Source: Fusarium oxysporum f. sp. lycopersici 4287
Lineage: Eukaryota; Ascomycota; Sordariomycetes; Hypocreales; Nectriaceae
Assembly (NCBI RefSeq): GCF_000149955.1
Contig: NC_030991.1
Coordinates: 3,890,629 to 3,954,628, forward strand
Reading direction: 5' to 3'
DNA: 64,000 bases
The notes below the pieces were generated by a model. The model saw only the letters and a program-made list of their open reading frames with translations. It had not been told where the DNA came from and did not search any database. Positions 61,939 to 64,000 of this stretch are shown here, piece by piece. The translations under genes and the position numbers were made by a program. Positions within the stretch are counted from its first letter, which is position 1. Every line of letters starts with the position of its first letter.

Positions 61939-63140
61939 ACGTGGTTGATAAGCATGCTGATCATCCAAGTATGCTGATCAAAAATTCCAGCCTCTAAACT
62001 TTAAATCCATTTAAAAACATAATAAACCATCTGATCAATTAAAACTACTTACCATACTCTTCCCCAGAGGTCTCAATCACTACCTGACACGTCCTTGCAT
62101 TATGCCCGGCCTTGCCGCATACACCACAACGCCGACCACCCGGTCGCTCTGACCTTCCTCGACCACCACTTCTCGATGATTCGGCCACTATCTGCGCATC
62201 AACATCCATCTGATCAATTACTTGCGATGCATCCTGTACAGTCATTGCCCCTCCTTTCTGTAGTCTAGTCCTTTTTGCCCTCCGGCGCCGGCTTAGTATC
62301 TCATTTGCATCTCGAAGATTTCGGACCTCATTCCTCAATAAGACAACCTCATGCATAATTGCCCTTGTTGCTTTAGTATTTGACTTTAAAGCTTCTATTA
62401 TTGACTCTGGGGAGCCGCCTTTATGTCTTCTGATTCGTTTTTCGAGGTATTCAGACTGAGATTGAGCCTCAATTGCTGTCTTTGGGGTCTTTGAAACCCA
62501 TGGGGTTAATGGTTGGCTGACCTCCCCAGGAGGCGTTGGGGTTCGTAGCTGCACATCAAGCTTTGAGATCACGGCTTCTGGGTCAAGAGGAGCAAGTCCA
62601 GCTCCTCTAAAACCCCCCCGGATATTGCTTTCTGTGAAAGTAGCTTTAAAGGCGGCATAAAAGGCTGGGAAGAACTCGGTCTTAGAAATGTGGGTTATAG
62701 AGCATCTAATCAGATGCTCTATTTGTCGACCATAAGCCTGTTTCAGCACTGCAAAGCACCCAACATCAAGAGGCTGAAGTAGGTGAGATGCATGAGGTGG
62801 CATACAAAGCGTGATAATCTTATTATCCTGGCAGTATCTCTCAAAGTCAGCAGAGTGGTGGCTTTCGTGGCCATCGAGGATCAGAAGACGATAGGCACCA
62901 ACTGATCGGTTACTTGTAGACCGATCAAAGTGCTTTAGCCACTCAAGACCCAGCTCATTATTTGTCCAACCATTTTGGCTCGTTGCAATAACCCAGTCGG
63001 CCGGGAGGTTGCTTTCTCGGTACCAGTTGGCAAGGTGATATTGGCCAGCACCAATGATGAATTTCGAAAAGTGGACTAGCGTTGGGGTAGACTCGACTCT
63101 GATAAGGGGGTTGACTTGGATTTCTGATTGGTGCTTGAGA
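61939..63140 (-). mobile_element. Pogo-like transposon, cut by LINE C
   Basis: After TA (61937-61938) the terminus ACGTGGTTGATAAGCATGCT begins, matching the termini of the MITEs at 2845, 18280 and 33838. The interior encodes the C-terminal two thirds of a pogo-type transposase on the minus strand. At about 63140 the sequence changes abruptly to LINE C, so the transposase N-terminus and the other terminus are not in view. Confidence 0.85.
62045..63139 (-). pseudogene. Pogo-like transposase (DDE), 5' part missing
   Basis: The DDE-superfamily core is present: ADWVIATSQNGWTNNELGLE, then LLILDGHESHHSADFERYCQ (second aspartate), ITLCMPPHASHLLQPLDVGC (third acidic position) and a zinc-knuckle-like CGVCGKAGHNARTC near the C-terminus. 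The N-terminal helix-turn-helix part is missing because LINE C starts at about 63140. On the minus strand the frame stays open into antisense LINE sequence to 63274, making a chimeric reading frame with no biological meaning expected. The retained C-terminus looks undecayed. Confidence 0.85.
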
Positions 63141-64000
63141 CATCCGAGATGGGTCAAGATGGTCCCGACTGTTTGGAGGGAGGGAAGATGGCCGATCCGA
63201 AGCATGTTATGGGTGAACAAGGATGTGGAGGCGGAGCAGATACCGATACAGACGGCAGATATGACGGCAGCCATCTTGCGACTCCCTGGACGCCTAGTAC
63301 TGGTTGTGTCTGTTTACGTACCGGGACGAGACAATGAGGCGCTGCAAGGTACCTGCAACCTGCTGCATCAGGTCATTTCAGGCACAAGAAGACAATCCGG
63401 TGGGCTGGTGGATGTGGTAATTGTTGGAGACTTCAACCGACACGACCAATTATGGGGAGGAGATGAGATATCCTTGACGAGGCAAGGCGAAGCGGATCAG
63501 ATCATCAGCCTTATGACTGAGTTTGATCTAACGAGCCTGCTTCCGAGGGGAACGAAGACGTGGAGTGGCGGAGATTTCGAGACAACAGTCGACCTGGTCC
63601 TTGCTTCGGCAGATCTAGCGTCCTCGACTGTCAAGTGTATGATACACGGCACAGAGCACGGATCCGATCATCGTGCTATCGAGACGGAGTTCGACGTCTC
63701 TGTTCCGATGCCGCAAGCCCAGGAGCGACTTTTGCTCAAGAACGCACCATGGAAGGAGATCAACGCCCGGATTGCCGAGGCGTTAGAGTCCATTCCGGAA
63801 CAAGGCACCGTACAGCAGAAGACTAACAGGCTTATGACAGTGGTGCTGGAGGCAGTCCGCGCGCTAACACCCAGAGCTAAGCCGTCACCATACGCAAAGC
63901 GTTGGTGGACCTCAGACCTCACGCAACTCCGGCAGATATACACACACTGGAGGAACCGCACCAGAGCATTGAGGCGAGCAGGATCGGCATGTCAGGAGCT
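63141..64000 (+). mobile_element. LINE copy C, 5'-truncated, runs off window
   Basis: The copy starts inside the endonuclease region ([12 protein letters not shown]) and is open on the plus strand to the window edge: [27 protein letters not shown] and [20 protein letters not shown]. It is nearly identical to LINE A over the shared part, with only scattered changes (for example QQKTDRL in A versus QQKTNRL in C) until about 63960. It inserted into a pogo-like transposase gene. Confidence 0.9.

Noticed and set aside
63141..63274. N-terminal extension of the pogo-like transposase frame into 63274
   Set aside because: The added residues are antisense LINE sequence (the plus strand here encodes the LINE endonuclease), so this is a chimeric open frame and not a real protein start.

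Overview
This window looks like a repeat-rich, gene-poor accessory segment of a filamentous ascomycete (Pezizomycotina) genome. The evidence is short GT..AG introns of about 47-216 nt with clear branch points (for example TACTAAC before the acceptor near 60136), Tad/I-clade LINE fragments, Mutator-like (MULE) and pogo-like DNA transposons, and fungal-only gene families (PNP/NB-ARC/TPR NLR, DUF6604, BTB, F-box plus ankyrin, CCCH, OrsD-like). The species is not determinable from sequence alone. No rRNA, tRNA or CRISPR array was seen. A 452-base run of N lies at 39334-39785.

Layout. 0.7-5.8 kb: a Cys/His-rich unknown protein and a four-exon CCCH zinc-finger protein with a LINE 3' end inserted just downstream. 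8.0-11.6 kb: a decayed MULE with 76-bp inverted termini, abutting a LINE 3' end. 11.6-13.7 kb: a frameshifted small secreted Cys-rich protein bracketed by 57-bp direct repeats. 13.9-16.7 kb: a divergent pair, a kinase-like protein and a three-exon unknown. 18.3-22.4 kb: a MITE and an intact MULE with perfect 8-bp target duplication, sitting 44 nt from the start codon of a 331-aa unknown gene. 24.5-25.3 kb: BTB protein. 27.0-29.7 kb: LINE copy A (ORF1 plus endonuclease, reverse transcriptase lost). 30.1-33.1 kb: a complete NLR of PNP-like, NB-ARC and near-identical TPR repeats. 33.8-34.3 kb: AT-rich MITE. 36.5-41.6 kb: LINE B plus a nested LINE 3' end in an OrsD-like pseudogene. 43-48 kb: an unknown gene, a gene fragment and a DUF6604 protein. 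48.8-50.2 kb: second OrsD-like pseudogene next to three copies of a short palindrome. 50.9-57.7 kb: F-box/ankyrin protein, a small two-exon gene, two genes overlapping head-to-head on opposite strands, and a coiled-coil protein. 58.6-60.4 kb: an eight-exon helical-protein gene broken by one nonsense codon and one frameshift. 61.1-64 kb: F-box-like fragment, then a pogo-like transposon cut by LINE C, which runs off the window.

How the parts relate. The NLR, kinase-like, DUF6604, BTB and F-box/ankyrin genes are the kind of fast-evolving fungal repertoire often associated with self/non-self recognition and accessory compartments (inference from family knowledge). Around them the LINE, MULE and pogo/MITE families have inserted, nested and truncated one another. 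Shared non-coding repeat families (a palindrome-bearing 150-bp repeat, a GAAACGC..GCGTTTC palindrome, an OrsD-linked 350-bp repeat) tie distant parts together and are not explained by any coding gene seen here.
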